The notes beneath the pieces are model-generated. The model was not told the DNA's origin. It saw only the letters and a list, made by a program, of their open reading frames with translations, and ran no database searches. Position numbers and translations under genes: made by a program. A DNA stretch of 59,955 nt, taken from positions 1-59,955 of the forward strand of contig JAEDHT010000009.1 of assembly GCA_016296885.1 (NCBI GenBank), given 5' to 3'. This stretch comes from Clostridiaceae bacterium. Lineage in GTDB: Bacteria > Bacillota > Clostridia > Oscillospirales > Acutalibacteraceae. Shown piece after piece: positions 1 through 9,132 of this stretch (the first letter of the stretch is position 1; the number at the start of each line of letters is the position of its first letter).

Positions 1-55
1 CTTGTTTCCATTCTTCTATTATATCACACTTTTACGATTTTGGGAGTAGAACCTA

Positions 56-877
56 TCAGTTAAATTTAATGCTTCCGGTGTTTTTGCCGTCAACAACAAA
101 AGAGAAAAACATAGGCTTGTAAGCAGCGGCAAAATATCCTGTTTCTTCAAATTGCTGTGCATGATTTTCAGTTATCTCTTTCATGATTTCCTGCAACTGC
201 AACATAGCAGCAAAGCTGTGTTCACAAGCGTTAATGCAATAGCAATTACACACAAGATTCGCGATTTCTCCGTCATTATAATCAAACTCCACTTCATAAA
301 TTTTGCTGTCTTCAACAATAGCCCTACCGTGATTACCGTCAATAGAAATGTATTTCACTTTGTTTTCCATGTAATACTCTCCGCCATGCTCGGCAGCATC
401 AGGGCTAATCTTCATATCAGAAAGATTATTCAGATTAAAGGTGTAATCATCATCTTTGCCGATAATATAATCCTCTTCATCATCTGTACAAATATTAAAC
501 CACGAGAGGACTTTTTCATACGGTATTACGGAGCTGTCAAAGGCTATCAAATATGAGTTTGCCATAAAAAGTTCGCCTTTAACATCGGTATCCGCTTTGC
601 AGGTAACACGTTTATAATCTGATAGCTTGATTTTAAAGCTGTAGGAGATATCTATTACTCGGCCACGCAAACCCTCAAGCTTACCCTCGACATAAACTAT
701 ATCGCCAATATGCAAATCGAATTTATCGTTGTAATAAGCGTAGCTTCTGTTACGATCCGGAAAATAAACTTGAATCAAAGATTTTCTCGGTGCAACAGTC
801 GCTATATCCGAGGTTATTGGAGTAATATCTTGCGTATTTTCGATTTTGGTATTTGTAAAGCCGATAGGATATTTCAT
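56..877 (-). CDS. SWIM-like zinc-finger hypothetical protein
   Basis: A 273-residue cytoplasmic protein with no signal peptide or membrane segment. Around residues 211-220 it has a compact cluster, CNCYCINACEH, that fits the CxC...CxH pattern of SWIM zinc fingers, usually nucleic-acid or protein binding. The N-terminal third has a strand-rich segment with IGDIVYVEGKLEGLRGRV, which suggests a small beta-barrel. The start is supported by a GAGGAG ribosome binding site a few bases upstream of 877. It is the first of a run of minus-strand accessory genes but is separated from the next by about 170 bases, so it may have its own promoter. Function unknown; the SWIM assignment rests only on the cysteine/histidine spacing. 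Confidence 0.6.
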   Translation of the reverse strand: MKYPIGFTNTKIENTQDITPITSDIATVAPRKSLIQVYFPDRNRSYAYYNDKFDLHIGDIVYVEGKLEGLRGRVIDISYSFKIKLSDYKRVTCKADTDVKGELFMANSYLIAFDSSVIPYEKVLSWFNICTDDEEDYIIGKDDDYTFNLNNLSDMKISPDAAEHGGEYYMENKVKYISIDGNHGRAIVEDSKIYEVEFDYNDGEIANLVCNCYCINACEHSFAAMLQLQEIMKEITENHAQQFEETGYFAAAYKPMFFSFVVDGKNTGSIKFN

Positions 878-1048
878 ATAAACTCTCCTCTATGTTATTT
901 TGTAATTATAGTTTAACATTTTAGCTGTCAAATAAAACGGATTTTAATGTTATTATCCTATAATTCAAGTGCAAATTAGAGACCTTACAGCGGATTGTAC
1001 ATGCACCATATTTTGTTATTCGTCATGCTGTTTATATGGATATAAATT

Positions 1049-1914
1049 TTAATTTTCTATTTTGCTTGGACTATCTTTTTTTAATTCACTTTCATAATTT
1101 TCTAAATCTTTAATTTTTGCAATCTTAAGCCTTCCGGAACACAACATTTCATATTGCGTAGCAGATGCAATAAAATAGTCACAACAAAGGCAATCGTAAA
1201 GAAAATTAGCATAAGGTTTACCTTTCCATATACGGGCTCTTCTAGGGCAATAATCAACGTGTAATGCAAACCCACGACTTATAATTTTTCTTTTATCTGA
1301 TAATCGATAAAACTGCTGTAAATATTTATTAGCCGCTGAATTATATTTCCACTTTTTCTCATCACTATTACTCAGCAATATATTTGTTAACTCTTCTGTT
1401 GTAATTGTAGTGTTTTTTTACTTAAGTCAATTTCAATAGTTGAAATATCAGCTTTTTGTATTTTGGCAAGCTTAGCATCATCAATATAATGTGTAACAAA
1501 TATTTCGACAAAAATCTTTCTTCCTTGTGAACTCATCACGATATCAGGAACAATATCACCAAATCGCTTTTCTAATTTTACATCATCGATTGGAATTTCT
1601 ATCGATTCACTAATCAACTCATCTATCTTATAAGATTCAAAAAATTTTAAGTAGACCGGTGGAATTACGAATTTTTTAGCTTTAGATAAAATCTCTTTAG
1701 CAGCCAAATTAAGAGATGATTCATAGCCATACTCGCAATTATGTCCTGTATAATGAGCGAAGTGATGCATCATCTTTCGCCCCTTTTTAGCAACAAGAGG
1801 TTCTCCGCATGCCGGACAAAAACAATTGCATTTTAATCCACTGTCAACGTCCAAAACACTGGTAATCACATTATTTTTAAGTGCATATGTCAATTTCAAC
1901 TGTTTCTTAGCCAT
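1049..1914 (-). pseudogene. CoiA-like nuclease gene, frameshifted
   Basis: Two consecutive reading frames (1914 to 1387, then 1378 to 1049) form one CoiA-like protein. The N-terminal part has the family's zinc ribbon (CFCPACGEPLVAKKG) followed by HHFAH, then a PD-(D/E)xK-like core (PDIVMSS..KIFVEIFVTH). After residue 166 the frame runs into a stop; adding one base in the run of seven T at 1413-1419 (A on the coding strand) restores a smooth continuation (TTITTEELTNILL) into the second frame, which has a CLCCDYF cysteine cluster. CoiA-family proteins act on incoming DNA in competence, and short relatives occur in mobile regions. The break may be a real mutation, a phase-variable run or a sequencing error; the second half alone has no good ribosome binding site. 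Confidence 0.7.
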
Positions 1915-1967
1915 TATTTAATTCCTTATATTATATTCTGAATATTTTGAAAATTTGAGATGTAGTT

Positions 1968-2192
1968 TCAATCTTCGCATTCTTCTGAATCTAAACATAG
2001 TGTAGCAGGTTCAGCATCTTCTGATAACCATTCCTTATCAAACGGGTTTTCGCCAAGAATTTCCTCTGATTCATCTTCATGAAATGCCGCATACATACCG
2101 GCATTGAGTCCTGCACAGTATACATCGTCAAGAAAACCTTCTAACTGTTCTCGGTTCATTTTCATTATAGCTTCGTAGTTGTCCATATCCAT
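1968..2192 (-). CDS. small acidic hypothetical protein
   Basis: A 74-residue, strongly acidic soluble protein rich in Glu and Asp, with a motif-like start (NYEAIMKMNREQLEGFLDDVYCAGLNAGMYA). It lies between the CoiA-like gene and a YunG-type gene, all on the minus strand with gaps of 50-80 bases, so it may be cotranscribed. No domain recognised. The codon pattern and the upstream AGGGAG-like site support a real gene. Confidence 0.5.
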   Translation of the reverse strand: MDMDNYEAIMKMNREQLEGFLDDVYCAGLNAGMYAAFHEDESEEILGENPFDKEWLSEDAEPATLCLDSEECED

Positions 2193-2267
2193 AACTCCCT
2201 AAGTAAATACTATAAGCTCGTTTATTATCTGCTTACCGGCGAAATACGTCATTCTTTTCTATCCGAA

Positions 2268-2702
2268 TTAATTTACCTTTTCCGCTATACGTTTTATAAG
2301 TAATTCAAATCGTTTTTTAGTGTCAGCATTCCTTCCGCAATATTTACGATTCATTTCCTCATTTGGCTCATACTCTACAGGTATGTTGTACAAATCAAAC
2401 TGTTCTACAGTAAGATCTATATAATGACCGTCTATCTTGTTAAAATAATGCGTACCTCCACCGTCAACACGAATACGGTGAATCGAGCCACCAAACATAT
2501 CATACACAAGCATAGCTGTTATGGCGCACTGTCCGTATGACGGATCATTAGGAACCCAATCTGCTTGACATGACGGGTATGCTGTTTCTTTGCACCAACA
2601 CACTCTGAGTATACTGTATAAATCATCAAGTGTTTCAAGTTTTGCGTTGCCGGGCTTTTTCCTCTTTATGTTTCCAAATTCTTCACCGTAATATTTTCTC
2701 AT
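2268..2702 (-). CDS. YunG family protein
   Basis: 144 residues matching the YunG family pattern: W(V)PNDPSYGQCAITAMLVYDMFGGSI, then THYFN..DGHYIDLT..QF. The conserved Cys after GQ and the later His and Asp in HYF and DLT are arranged like a papain-fold or transglutaminase-like catalytic triad, but no activity is established to my knowledge. Soluble and cytoplasmic. It sits 9 bases downstream of the 364-residue gene that starts at 3806, so the two probably form a transcription unit. The start at 2702 has an AGGAGGA site just upstream. Confidence 0.7.
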   Translation of the reverse strand: MRKYYGEEFGNIKRKKPGNAKLETLDDLYSILRVCWCKETAYPSCQADWVPNDPSYGQCAITAMLVYDMFGGSIHRIRVDGGGTHYFNKIDGHYIDLTVEQFDLYNIPVEYEPNEEMNRKYCGRNADTKKRFELLIKRIAEKVN

Positions 2703-2711
2703 TTTTTCCTC

Positions 2712-3806
2712 CTAAAGTAAATCGTTTAAAACAGTAATACAATTATTTAAATGCTCATCTGAACGAGGAAGTCTCTTTTTATACCGCTTATAGAAGTCGA
2801 TAGCTTCATCAAACCTATTAAGGATTACACTTAATTTTATAATTTCACTGACGCAAGACACATTCATGTAATCATGTCTGTTTGCCTCGAGATAATCTTC
2901 TAAAGACGCAGTCAGCAACCGGTTTTCTTTTCTTATTCTTGCCCTGTTAATAAGATTATCAATAGTAGGTTCTCGCTCATAAATCGCGTTTGCCAGCCAG
3001 ATATCTCTACCATGCGGTTCATTTATGCTTTTTAATGTTTTCAATGATATATTCTCAAATGCAGGTATACTATCAATGCTATCAAATCCAATTTTATAAT
3101 ATCCTTCACAGTAGCTGTTTATATACTGTATTTCAGATTGAATTTCCTCATCATCTATTGAAAAACAACAACAGTTATTTTCAATGAATTCTTTTGGAAG
3201 ATAACATTCACTTATTTGATAATCACAAAAAGAAATCGGAATTACATATGTATTATTACAATCTGTTATATACTGGTAACTTGTATCATACTCGCCAAAG
3301 CAATTGAATTTATCTTCTTTTGGTTCATATAATAATTCACCTTTTGTACACCAACCAACGATGTGATAACACTCATTAACTTTCACAAATAAAACTATCA
3401 TTGTATCTTCTTGGCTGTCCGATAACTCAAAATTTACCGTTGCATCAAAATCAATTAATATTTTTTCATCCCGAAACGCAAAGGCATCCATATAATCGTT
3501 GCCATATGGTAAATTGATGTAAACTATTTTCTTTTTTTTGGTTGTGAATGAATTAAAATTATCAGGATACTGCATTTCTTTATGAATGTTATCAACGATG
3601 TCTAAAAGATTTTTATCAAGCTTTTCATAATCAGGAAACAGACTCATTTTTTCAAAGAATCTATTATCATGATCACCGAAATCCTGATGTATGCATATAT
3701 AACATTTACTATTCATTTTGGAATTCAAAGTAATTTGATACATACGATAGACACAAAAGGTAACTCCCATGTCTAGGGTTATTTTAAGCATTGATTTTGA
3801 CTTCAT
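2712..3806 (-). CDS. hypothetical protein with TPR-like C-terminus
   Basis: A 364-residue soluble protein I do not recognise. The last 90 residues (ANAIYEREPTIDNLINRARIR... DYMNVSCVSEIIKLSVILNRFDEAIDFYKRYKKRLP) look like two or three TPR helical pairs, suggesting a protein-binding module; the N-terminal two thirds is strand-rich with many Tyr, Cys and Phe. It is upstream of, and 9 bases from, the YunG-type gene. The start codon lacks a clear ribosome binding site, and the left end of the ISL3 element lies only about 48 bases upstream, so the native promoter or true start may have been lost when the element arrived. Confidence 0.5.
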   Translation of the reverse strand: MKSKSMLKITLDMGVTFCVYRMYQITLNSKMNSKCYICIHQDFGDHDNRFFEKMSLFPDYEKLDKNLLDIVDNIHKEMQYPDNFNSFTTKKKKIVYINLPYGNDYMDAFAFRDEKILIDFDATVNFELSDSQEDTMIVLFVKVNECYHIVGWCTKGELLYEPKEDKFNCFGEYDTSYQYITDCNNTYVIPISFCDYQISECYLPKEFIENNCCCFSIDDEEIQSEIQYINSYCEGYYKIGFDSIDSIPAFENISLKTLKSINEPHGRDIWLANAIYEREPTIDNLINRARIRKENRLLTASLEDYLEANRHDYMNVSCVSEIIKLSVILNRFDEAIDFYKRYKKRLPRSDEHLNNCITVLNDLL

Positions 3807-4019
3807 CTAGAGAAAAATTGAAAAGAAAGCGTTAGTATGCATATTTTTAAATTGCCTCTTCACGGAAAATTGTGGGATAAATAGAAATAAGTATTGAAAA
3901 AGAGCATAGGATACTCCAAAATTGTAGTAGTGAAATAAACAATGAAAGGAGAAGTCCTATGCTCAAATTAAATGATATCAAAGTAGAGTTTGAAAGTCAA
4001 GGCTTTAAAGCAACACATT

Positions 4020-5211
4020 CAGGGCAACTGCATGAAAAATAAGTAAAAATATGATATAATTGACCTAAGGAGATGGTCAATTATGAAAAAATATTTTGAA
4101 GAGTTAAGTGACAGCAGACAGCAAGGAAAAATAAAGTATAATTTGGTCGAAGTAGTAGTTATGGCAATAATAGCGGTAACGGCAGGAGCAGAACATTGGA
4201 ATGAAATAGCAATGTATTGCAAATCCAAAGAAAACATGTTGAGAACAAAGTTTAATTTAGAACTTGAAAACGGCACACCGACAGATGATACATTTCAAAG
4301 AATATTTGCAATCATAAAGCCAAAAGAATTTGAAAAATGTTTTATGAAATGGATAAAATCGGTAATAAGTGTACCGGAAAATGAAATTGTCAGTCTGGAT
4401 GGCAAAACGCTTAGAGGAAGCTATGATAATAATTGTAATGTTATTCACATGGTAAGTGCATGGGCAAGCCAAACAGGAGTTGTATTGGGGCAAATAAAAG
4501 TAAACGAAAAAAGCAATGAAATTACTGCAGTTCCTGAATTATTGGATTTAATAGATGTGAAAAATTGTATTATAACGAGCGATGCAATGAGTTGCCAAAA
4601 GAAAACAGTACAAAAAATCACTGAAAATGAGTGTGACTATGTTATTTGTTTAAAAGGAAATCAAGAAACACTACATGAAGATGTAAAGCTTTATTTTGAA
4701 ACTGCACAAAAAGAGCCAAATTTCTATCCGTTACTTAAAAATAAAACCAGCGATAAAAATCACGGAAGAATTGAAAAAAGAGAATATTTTTTAACAACCG
4801 ATATTGACTGGATAAACAGCAAAAGTGAATGGGCTAATCTTAATGCTGTCGGTATGGTTCGCAGTAAGCGCATTATAAATGATGTTGAAACTGTAGAAAA
4901 CAGATATTTTATATCATCTGTTACTGATATTCATTTATTTTCAAAATCAGTCAGACAGCATTGGGGTATAGAAAATTGTTTACATTGGTGCCTTGATTCG
5001 AATTTTGATGAAGACCATTGTCGCATGCGTGTTGATAATAGTGCCGAAAATTTTGCTGTACTTCGACATATTGCGATTAATTTGTATAAATCTTTCACTT
5101 CTTCGAAACTTAGCATAAAAGCTAAGCGTTTTCGTTGTTCTTTTGATGATGATTTTCTTTGTAATGTCATTTATAACAAATTTCATTGATTTTTTTCATG
5201 CGGTTGCCCTG
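4020..5211 (+). mobile_element. ISAs1-family insertion sequence, complete
   Basis: A 1192-bp element with inverted repeats CAGGGCAACTGCATGAAAAA at 4020-4039 and its near-perfect mirror (one mismatch) ending at 5211. It is flanked by an exact 10-bp direct repeat, GCAACACATT, at 4010-4019 and 5212-5221, the target duplication. Removing the element and one repeat restores the ISL3 transposase frame. Intact ends and an intact transposase suggest a recent, possibly still mobile copy. Confidence 0.93.
4083..5189 (+). CDS. ISAs1-family transposase
   Basis: 368 residues, the usual length for this family (also called H-repeat-associated protein). The N-terminal DDE_Tnp_1-associated region includes NLVEVVVMAIIAVTAGAEHWNEI; the DDE core shows VSLDGKTLRGS (first Asp), IITSDAMSCQKKT (second Asp region), VICLKGNQETLHED, and HWGIENCLHWCLD with the final acidic residues (NFDEDHCRMR). 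Cytoplasmic. The gene fills the element between the two inverted repeats, is preceded by a GGAG site, and appears undamaged. It catalyses the element's cut or copy transposition. Confidence 0.93.
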   Translation: MKKYFEELSDSRQQGKIKYNLVEVVVMAIIAVTAGAEHWNEIAMYCKSKENMLRTKFNLELENGTPTDDTFQRIFAIIKPKEFEKCFMKWIKSVISVPENEIVSLDGKTLRGSYDNNCNVIHMVSAWASQTGVVLGQIKVNEKSNEITAVPELLDLIDVKNCIITSDAMSCQKKTVQKITENECDYVICLKGNQETLHEDVKLYFETAQKEPNFYPLLKNKTSDKNHGRIEKREYFLTTDIDWINSKSEWANLNAVGMVRSKRIINDVETVENRYFISSVTDIHLFSKSVRQHWGIENCLHWCLDSNFDEDHCRMRVDNSAENFAVLRHIAINLYKSFTSSKLSIKAKRFRCSFDDDFLCNVIYNKFH

Positions 5212-6512
5212 GCAACACATTTAGGAATTAGTCCCCAAAAAGATAAAAGTGTACTATTCTTCGAAAGCACACGAAAGACAAAAACGGTACATTGTCCAGA
5301 ATGTGATAGTGCAGTAAATATCTACGAAAATGATCAAGTAAGATTAAAAGATATACCAACATGGATAGATATACCACAAGAGTGTAGTTTCTTTATTCAT
5401 AGATATATATGCACAAAATGCAAAAAGACTTTCAGCGAAGAAATCCCATTTAAATATCCCGGAACACGAATTACTTACCGAGCAGCTAACTGGATTAAAG
5501 GATTATTGCGTGAAAAAGTATCTATCAGCGCAATCCAGAGAATAACAGGTATCCACTGGGACACCATACGCAAGGTACAAGGGGAAATCATGGATATTGC
5601 AATTAAGGAAAGAGAACAGGAACTAAGTGATGAAGGATACAAGCCACGTATATTAGCGGTGGATGAGTTTGCACTGCATAAAGGACATAGCTATGCAACC
5701 TGTGTAATGGATCTGGAAACAGGCGATATTTTATGGGTTGGTAAAGGCAGAGCGCTAAAGGATTTTGCTAAGTTCTTTGAAGAGATATCAGCCGATACCT
5801 TATCAGCAGTCATCGCAGTAGCGATGGACATGAATGCTTCATACAACAAGCTTGTAACAAAGCGACTTCCAAAATCACAGATTGTCTATGATCGTTTTCA
5901 TAGCAATCTCAATATGGACGAGATGTTCTTGGCGTTGTTCGATTAGATGAAGCGAGAAAACACAAAGCCAAAGCAAAAGAAATCCTTGCCGATATTGATG
6001 ATAATACCGACAAAGAAACAAAACAACAAATTAAACAGAACGCAAAGTACGAAAAAAGTGAATACATCAAGTTAAAACGTCTGCGTTGGACTCTGTTAAC
6101 CAATTCAAAAAAGTTGTCTGACGATAAAACTGAATATTTACAATCTATTCTGCAAGAACATCAGGATTTAGCTGTTTGCTATGCCATGAAAGAGGAAATG
6201 TGCAGACTTTATGAATTAACTGATTATCAGCAAGCACTTGATGGATGGAATAAATGGTTTGAAGCTGCCAAAGCCAGTCGTATTCCTGCGTTGGTAAAAT
6301 TCGCCACTCAAAAGGAAAAACGTTTGTCAGGCCTTGCTGCCCATGCACTCTTCAATATTAGTACAGGCAAGCTTGATGGATTTAACAACAAGATCAAAGT
6401 CGCTAAAAGAATCGGCTATGGATACAGGGATGATGACTACTTTTTTATCCTTATTCGCTACCTTTCTTTGCCTTCTGTCAGATCTTCATCCCACAATTTT
6501 CCGTGAAGAACC

Positions 6513-6738
6513 AAAAATTGAGAACATTTTAACGGAGAAAGAAACGGAAGTTTACAAAAGCGGGCGAAATACTCATGTAAAGCCGCCTAAAAACGCAACA
6601 GCTGCCGATTACCACTGTGCAACCGGACTTGAAGCGTTGTTCGGATATTTATATCTGCAAAACGACATAGCAAGAATACGTGAGCTGTATTCTTATACAT
6701 ATATGAATGATACAACAGGCGGTGGTAATAATGAGTAA
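6513..6738 (+). pseudogene. mrnC: mini-ribonuclease III, 3' fragment
   Basis: The frame directly after the ISL3 right end reads KIENILTEKETEVYKSGRN, then PKNATAADYHCATGLEALFGYLYL and ARIRELY. This is the C-terminal half of mini-III (family pattern LTEEE..v.KRGRN....PK.a....Y..aTGlEALiGyLYL), a dimeric RNase III-domain enzyme that matures 23S rRNA. The N-terminal half (LAYIGDAVYE region with catalytic acids) is absent, replaced by the ISL3 end; it is not elsewhere in the window. The fragment's stop overlaps the start of the yitT-like gene by 8 bases, so the pair was an operon. Without its own start the fragment is probably not functional. Confidence 0.8.
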
Positions 6739-7684
6739 TAAAGAGAACAAAAGAGGGGTTAAAGCTTCAAAAAAGCTAAGCAGTGCCGATGTTAAGAAAA
6801 CGGCTTTAAATTTCTTATTGGAAATAGCGATACTTACGCTCGGATCGTGTTTATATTCAATATCGATTGCAACCTTTATCGACCCGAACAACATGGCGCC
6901 CGGCGGAGTAACCGGTATAGCGATATTATTTAACAGATTATTCCCGGTGCTTGATACCGGTATTATGGTACTGATTTTAAATGCGCCTTTACTTGTATGG
7001 GCTACGATCGGACTTGGATTCAAGTTCCTTGCAAAAACGATTTACGCTACCGTTGTTACGTCGGTTGCAATTTCTGTTTTTGAAAATCCCGATATAATCC
7101 CTGCGCAGTGGCACTACAGCGACAATCTTCTGCTTGCCGCGATTTTCGGCGGAGTAATAGGCGGAATAGGGCTTGCGATTGTCCTTTCGAGGGACGCCAC
7201 AACCGGCGGAACGGACATTGTTGCGCGCATGATGAACAAAAGCTTTCCGCATTTATCTATAGGCAAGCTGTTAATGTGTGTAGACGGACTTGTTGTTATA
7301 GCGTCGGCGTTTGTTTTCGGAAGTATAGAGAGCCCGATGTACGCGGTCATTGTTTTATTTATTTATACGAAAGTTATAGACGGTTTTTTATATGTTACCG
7401 ATTCGGGAACAGGAAAGTTTATGTTTATAGTGGCGTCGGCGCAAAACGAGGAAAAAATCAAATCGCTGATATTTGAAAAGACCGACCGAAGCGTAACTGT
7501 TATCGAGTCAAAAGGCGGCTACAGCGGAGCTGATATGGTGACGCTCCTTTGTGCCGTAAAGCCTAACCAGGTGAGTACTGTTTATGAAATCGTACACGGT
7601 ATAGACGAAAAAGCGTTTACGGTAGTTTCAGACGCACGCAAGGTTACGGGCGAAGGCTGGAGGGAATGGAGCCAGCGCAGATAA
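6731..7684 (+). CDS. YitT family membrane protein
   Basis: 317 residues from the ATG at 6731. The first half has five or six hydrophobic segments (LLEIAILTLGSCLYSISIATFI, TGIMVLILNAPLLVWATIGL, TIYATVVTSVAISVF, LLLAAIFGGVIGGIGLAIVL, LLMCVDGLVVIASAFVFG) with the family signature ATFIDPNNMAPGGVTGIA and SRDATTGGTDIVAR; the C-terminal 90 residues (KFMFIVASAQNEEKI... VTVIESKGGYSGADMVTLLC) are the DUF2179 cytoplasmic domain. Inner-membrane protein of unknown transport role, widespread in Firmicutes. It overlaps the mrnC remnant by 8 bases and so depended on its transcript; the ISL3 end may now provide or block transcription. Confidence 0.85.
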   Translation: MSNKENKRGVKASKKLSSADVKKTALNFLLEIAILTLGSCLYSISIATFIDPNNMAPGGVTGIAILFNRLFPVLDTGIMVLILNAPLLVWATIGLGFKFLAKTIYATVVTSVAISVFENPDIIPAQWHYSDNLLLAAIFGGVIGGIGLAIVLSRDATTGGTDIVARMMNKSFPHLSIGKLLMCVDGLVVIASAFVFGSIESPMYAVIVLFIYTKVIDGFLYVTDSGTGKFMFIVASAQNEEKIKSLIFEKTDRSVTVIESKGGYSGADMVTLLCAVKPNQVSTVYEIVHGIDEKAFTVVSDARKVTGEGWREWSQRR

Positions 7685-7692
7685 AGCAGGTG

Positions 7693-7930
7693 TTTAAGCC
7701 TCTGCCACGCAGAGATTTAAGTTGCTAAAGTCGTGCTTCCGGTCTTTGCGAAAAATGCTATCCGGATGCACGAAGCCCCGCCCCGCCGCAGGCGATTTTT
7801 TCGAGAGAAGCACGAAAAAATGAAACCTCGGGGAACCCGAGCTTTCGTGAGCGCGTGCGGAGGGGCGGGTTTTCGCGTGTAGGGGCTTGCCTTTAGCACA
7901 AAGCTTTACCGCGCCTGACATTTGTAACTT
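7693..7930. repeat. GC-rich intergenic direct repeat, copy 1
   Basis: About 238 bp starting TTTAAGCCTCTGCCACGCAG and ending CGCCTGACATTTGTAACTT, repeated almost exactly at 7984-8219 after a 53-bp spacer. It is much richer in GC than its surroundings. Complementary segments (AAGCCCCGCCCC near the start, GGGGCGGG and GGGGCTT near the end) could close a long imperfect stem. It lies between convergent genes (yitT-like and the HEAT-like gene). Confidence 0.85.
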
Positions 7931-7983
7931 CTTCATTTCTGTATACGAGAAAGAATGAAATAAGCAGAAAAGCAGAAAAAATT

Positions 7984-8219
7984 TTTAAGCCTCTGCCACG
8001 CAGAAATTTAAGTTGCTAAAGTCGTGCTTCCGGTCTTTGCGAAAATGCTATCCGGATGCACGAAGCCCCGCTCCGCCGCAGGCGATTTTTTCGAGAGAAG
8101 CACGAAAAAATGAACCTCGGGGAACCCGAGCTTTCGTGAGCGCGTGCGGAGGGGCGGGTTTTCGCGGGTAGGGGCTTGCCTTTAGCACAAAGCTTTACCG
8201 CGCCTGACATTTGTAACTT
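7984..8219. repeat. GC-rich intergenic direct repeat, copy 2
   Basis: Second copy of the 7693-7930 repeat, differing by a handful of substitutions and single-base gaps. Any open frames in either copy look like by-products of its GC richness rather than genes: they lack ribosome binding sites and resemble only each other. Confidence 0.85.
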
Positions 8220-8297
8220 TTTCTTTGATGATCATACCGAATGTTTTCTTGGATTTCATAGTTTGCTCCGTTTTCGTCAAGAGGACAGGATTCATCA

Positions 8298-9101
8298 TCA
8301 GAGCAGGTTTATAAGCTTCAGCGCGCGCCTGCGTGCTTTATCGATTGCCTCATGATCCCGCCGTTCAACCGCTGCATCGCTCAGTCTTAATTTCAATCCC
8401 CACAGTTCTTTCATGCTTGATATCGCTACGCCGACAGCAAAATCATCCGTCTCCTGCTGCAGGATTTGCCGAAAAGCCGGAAGCGACTGCTCTTTTATGG
8501 GTTCGAGTGTCGCATAGTGAAAGTACAGCTGCATTAAGGCTGATGCAGACCATGCCCGGCACAAAGCGTCCTCATCGTTTATCAGGTGGTCACAAATACA
8601 GTTCAGTTCCATCTGAAACTGACTTGGAGCATATACCCAACCCAGCGCAATGATGGCGATCCGTCTCAATTCGGGCGAAGGGAGCGCAGCGTACCGGATC
8701 AGAAACGGTACCAGCTTTTCGCGCTCCGGTTCTTCGCTTGTATCCGGACTGTAGAAGCTCTGAGCAATCAGGCCGGCAATATGAACCGACTCAAACGCAT
8801 CCTTGACGTCCAGAAGAGGAAAGAGAAAATCACGGCCTTCTTTTCTTCTGGACGCAAAGCTGCTCTCTATATGAAGTCGCTTAGCTTTATCACGTTTCCA
8901 ATCTTCCAAAACCAATTCATAGTGATATTGTATCTGCCTGCTGCCGGTCAAGTCGCTTTCAAGATTCAGTAAAAGACCGATGTCATAACCGCTCCTTTTC
9001 AATTCCTCGTATTTAAGCTCAAGCTCACGGCGCGTCAGTACCAGACGCCGTTCTCTTTCTCTCCGGTTTTCTTCGATGATTGCAAGTGTCGATTTCTTCA
9101 T
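8298..9101 (-). CDS. HEAT-repeat-like hypothetical protein
   Basis: 267 residues, all-helical. The N-terminus is a highly charged helical stretch (ENRRERERRLVLTRRELELKYEELKRSG). Residues 115-235 carry at least three HEAT-like helix pairs (EKLVPFLIRYAALPSPELRRIAIIALGWV; ICDHLINDEDALCRAWSASALMQLY; FRQILQQETDDFAVGVAISSMKELW). Such proteins usually form curved scaffolds for protein contacts. Cytoplasmic, no catalytic motif. It follows the DUF6935-like gene by 31 bases on the same strand, so both probably share a transcript. Confidence 0.6.
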   Translation of the reverse strand: MKKSTLAIIEENRRERERRLVLTRRELELKYEELKRSGYDIGLLLNLESDLTGSRQIQYHYELVLEDWKRDKAKRLHIESSFASRRKEGRDFLFPLLDVKDAFESVHIAGLIAQSFYSPDTSEEPEREKLVPFLIRYAALPSPELRRIAIIALGWVYAPSQFQMELNCICDHLINDEDALCRAWSASALMQLYFHYATLEPIKEQSLPAFRQILQQETDDFAVGVAISSMKELWGLKLRLSDAAVERRDHEAIDKARRRALKLINLL

Positions 9102-9132
9102 ATGCGGTTTATCCGTAAGGTTTTCCCTTATA

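Larger units (their letters stand above)
3959..6506 (+). pseudogene. ISL3-family transposase, interrupted and frameshifted
   Basis: The reading frame starts at 3959 after an AAAGGAG site and encodes 20 residues (ending FKATH) before the ISAs1 element at 4020. It resumes at 5219 in frame (LGISPQKDKS), with the ISL3 zinc ribbon (CPEC..., CTKC), the helix-turn-helix region (SISAIQRITGIHWDTIRKV) and the DDE core (ILAVDEFALHKGHSYATCVMD; DMNASYNKL; YDRFH). Near 5917-5925 one base is missing: the frame stops at 5946 while the true continuation (DVLGVVRLDEARKHKAKAK) proceeds one frame over to 6506, including LDGFNNKIKVAKRIGYGYRD. Two independent lesions make it inactive. Confidence 0.85.
3854..6512. 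mobile_element. ISL3-family insertion sequence, split and decayed
   Basis: Element bounded by perfect 21-bp inverted repeats at 3858-3878 and 6488-6508 (CTTCACGGAAAATTGTGGGA...), extended imperfectly outward by 3-4 bases. It contains an ISL3-type transposase gene interrupted by a complete ISAs1-type element. Without that insertion it would be about 1.46 kb, normal for ISL3. The flanking 8 bases (about TTAAATTG left, AAAAATTG right) are similar but not identical, so a clean target duplication is not seen; this fits a rearrangement at one end. Confidence 0.8.

Noticed and set aside
7694..8210. Minus-strand open frames inside the GC-rich repeats
   Set aside because: They lack ribosome sites, resemble only each other because the DNA is duplicated, and have no protein features.
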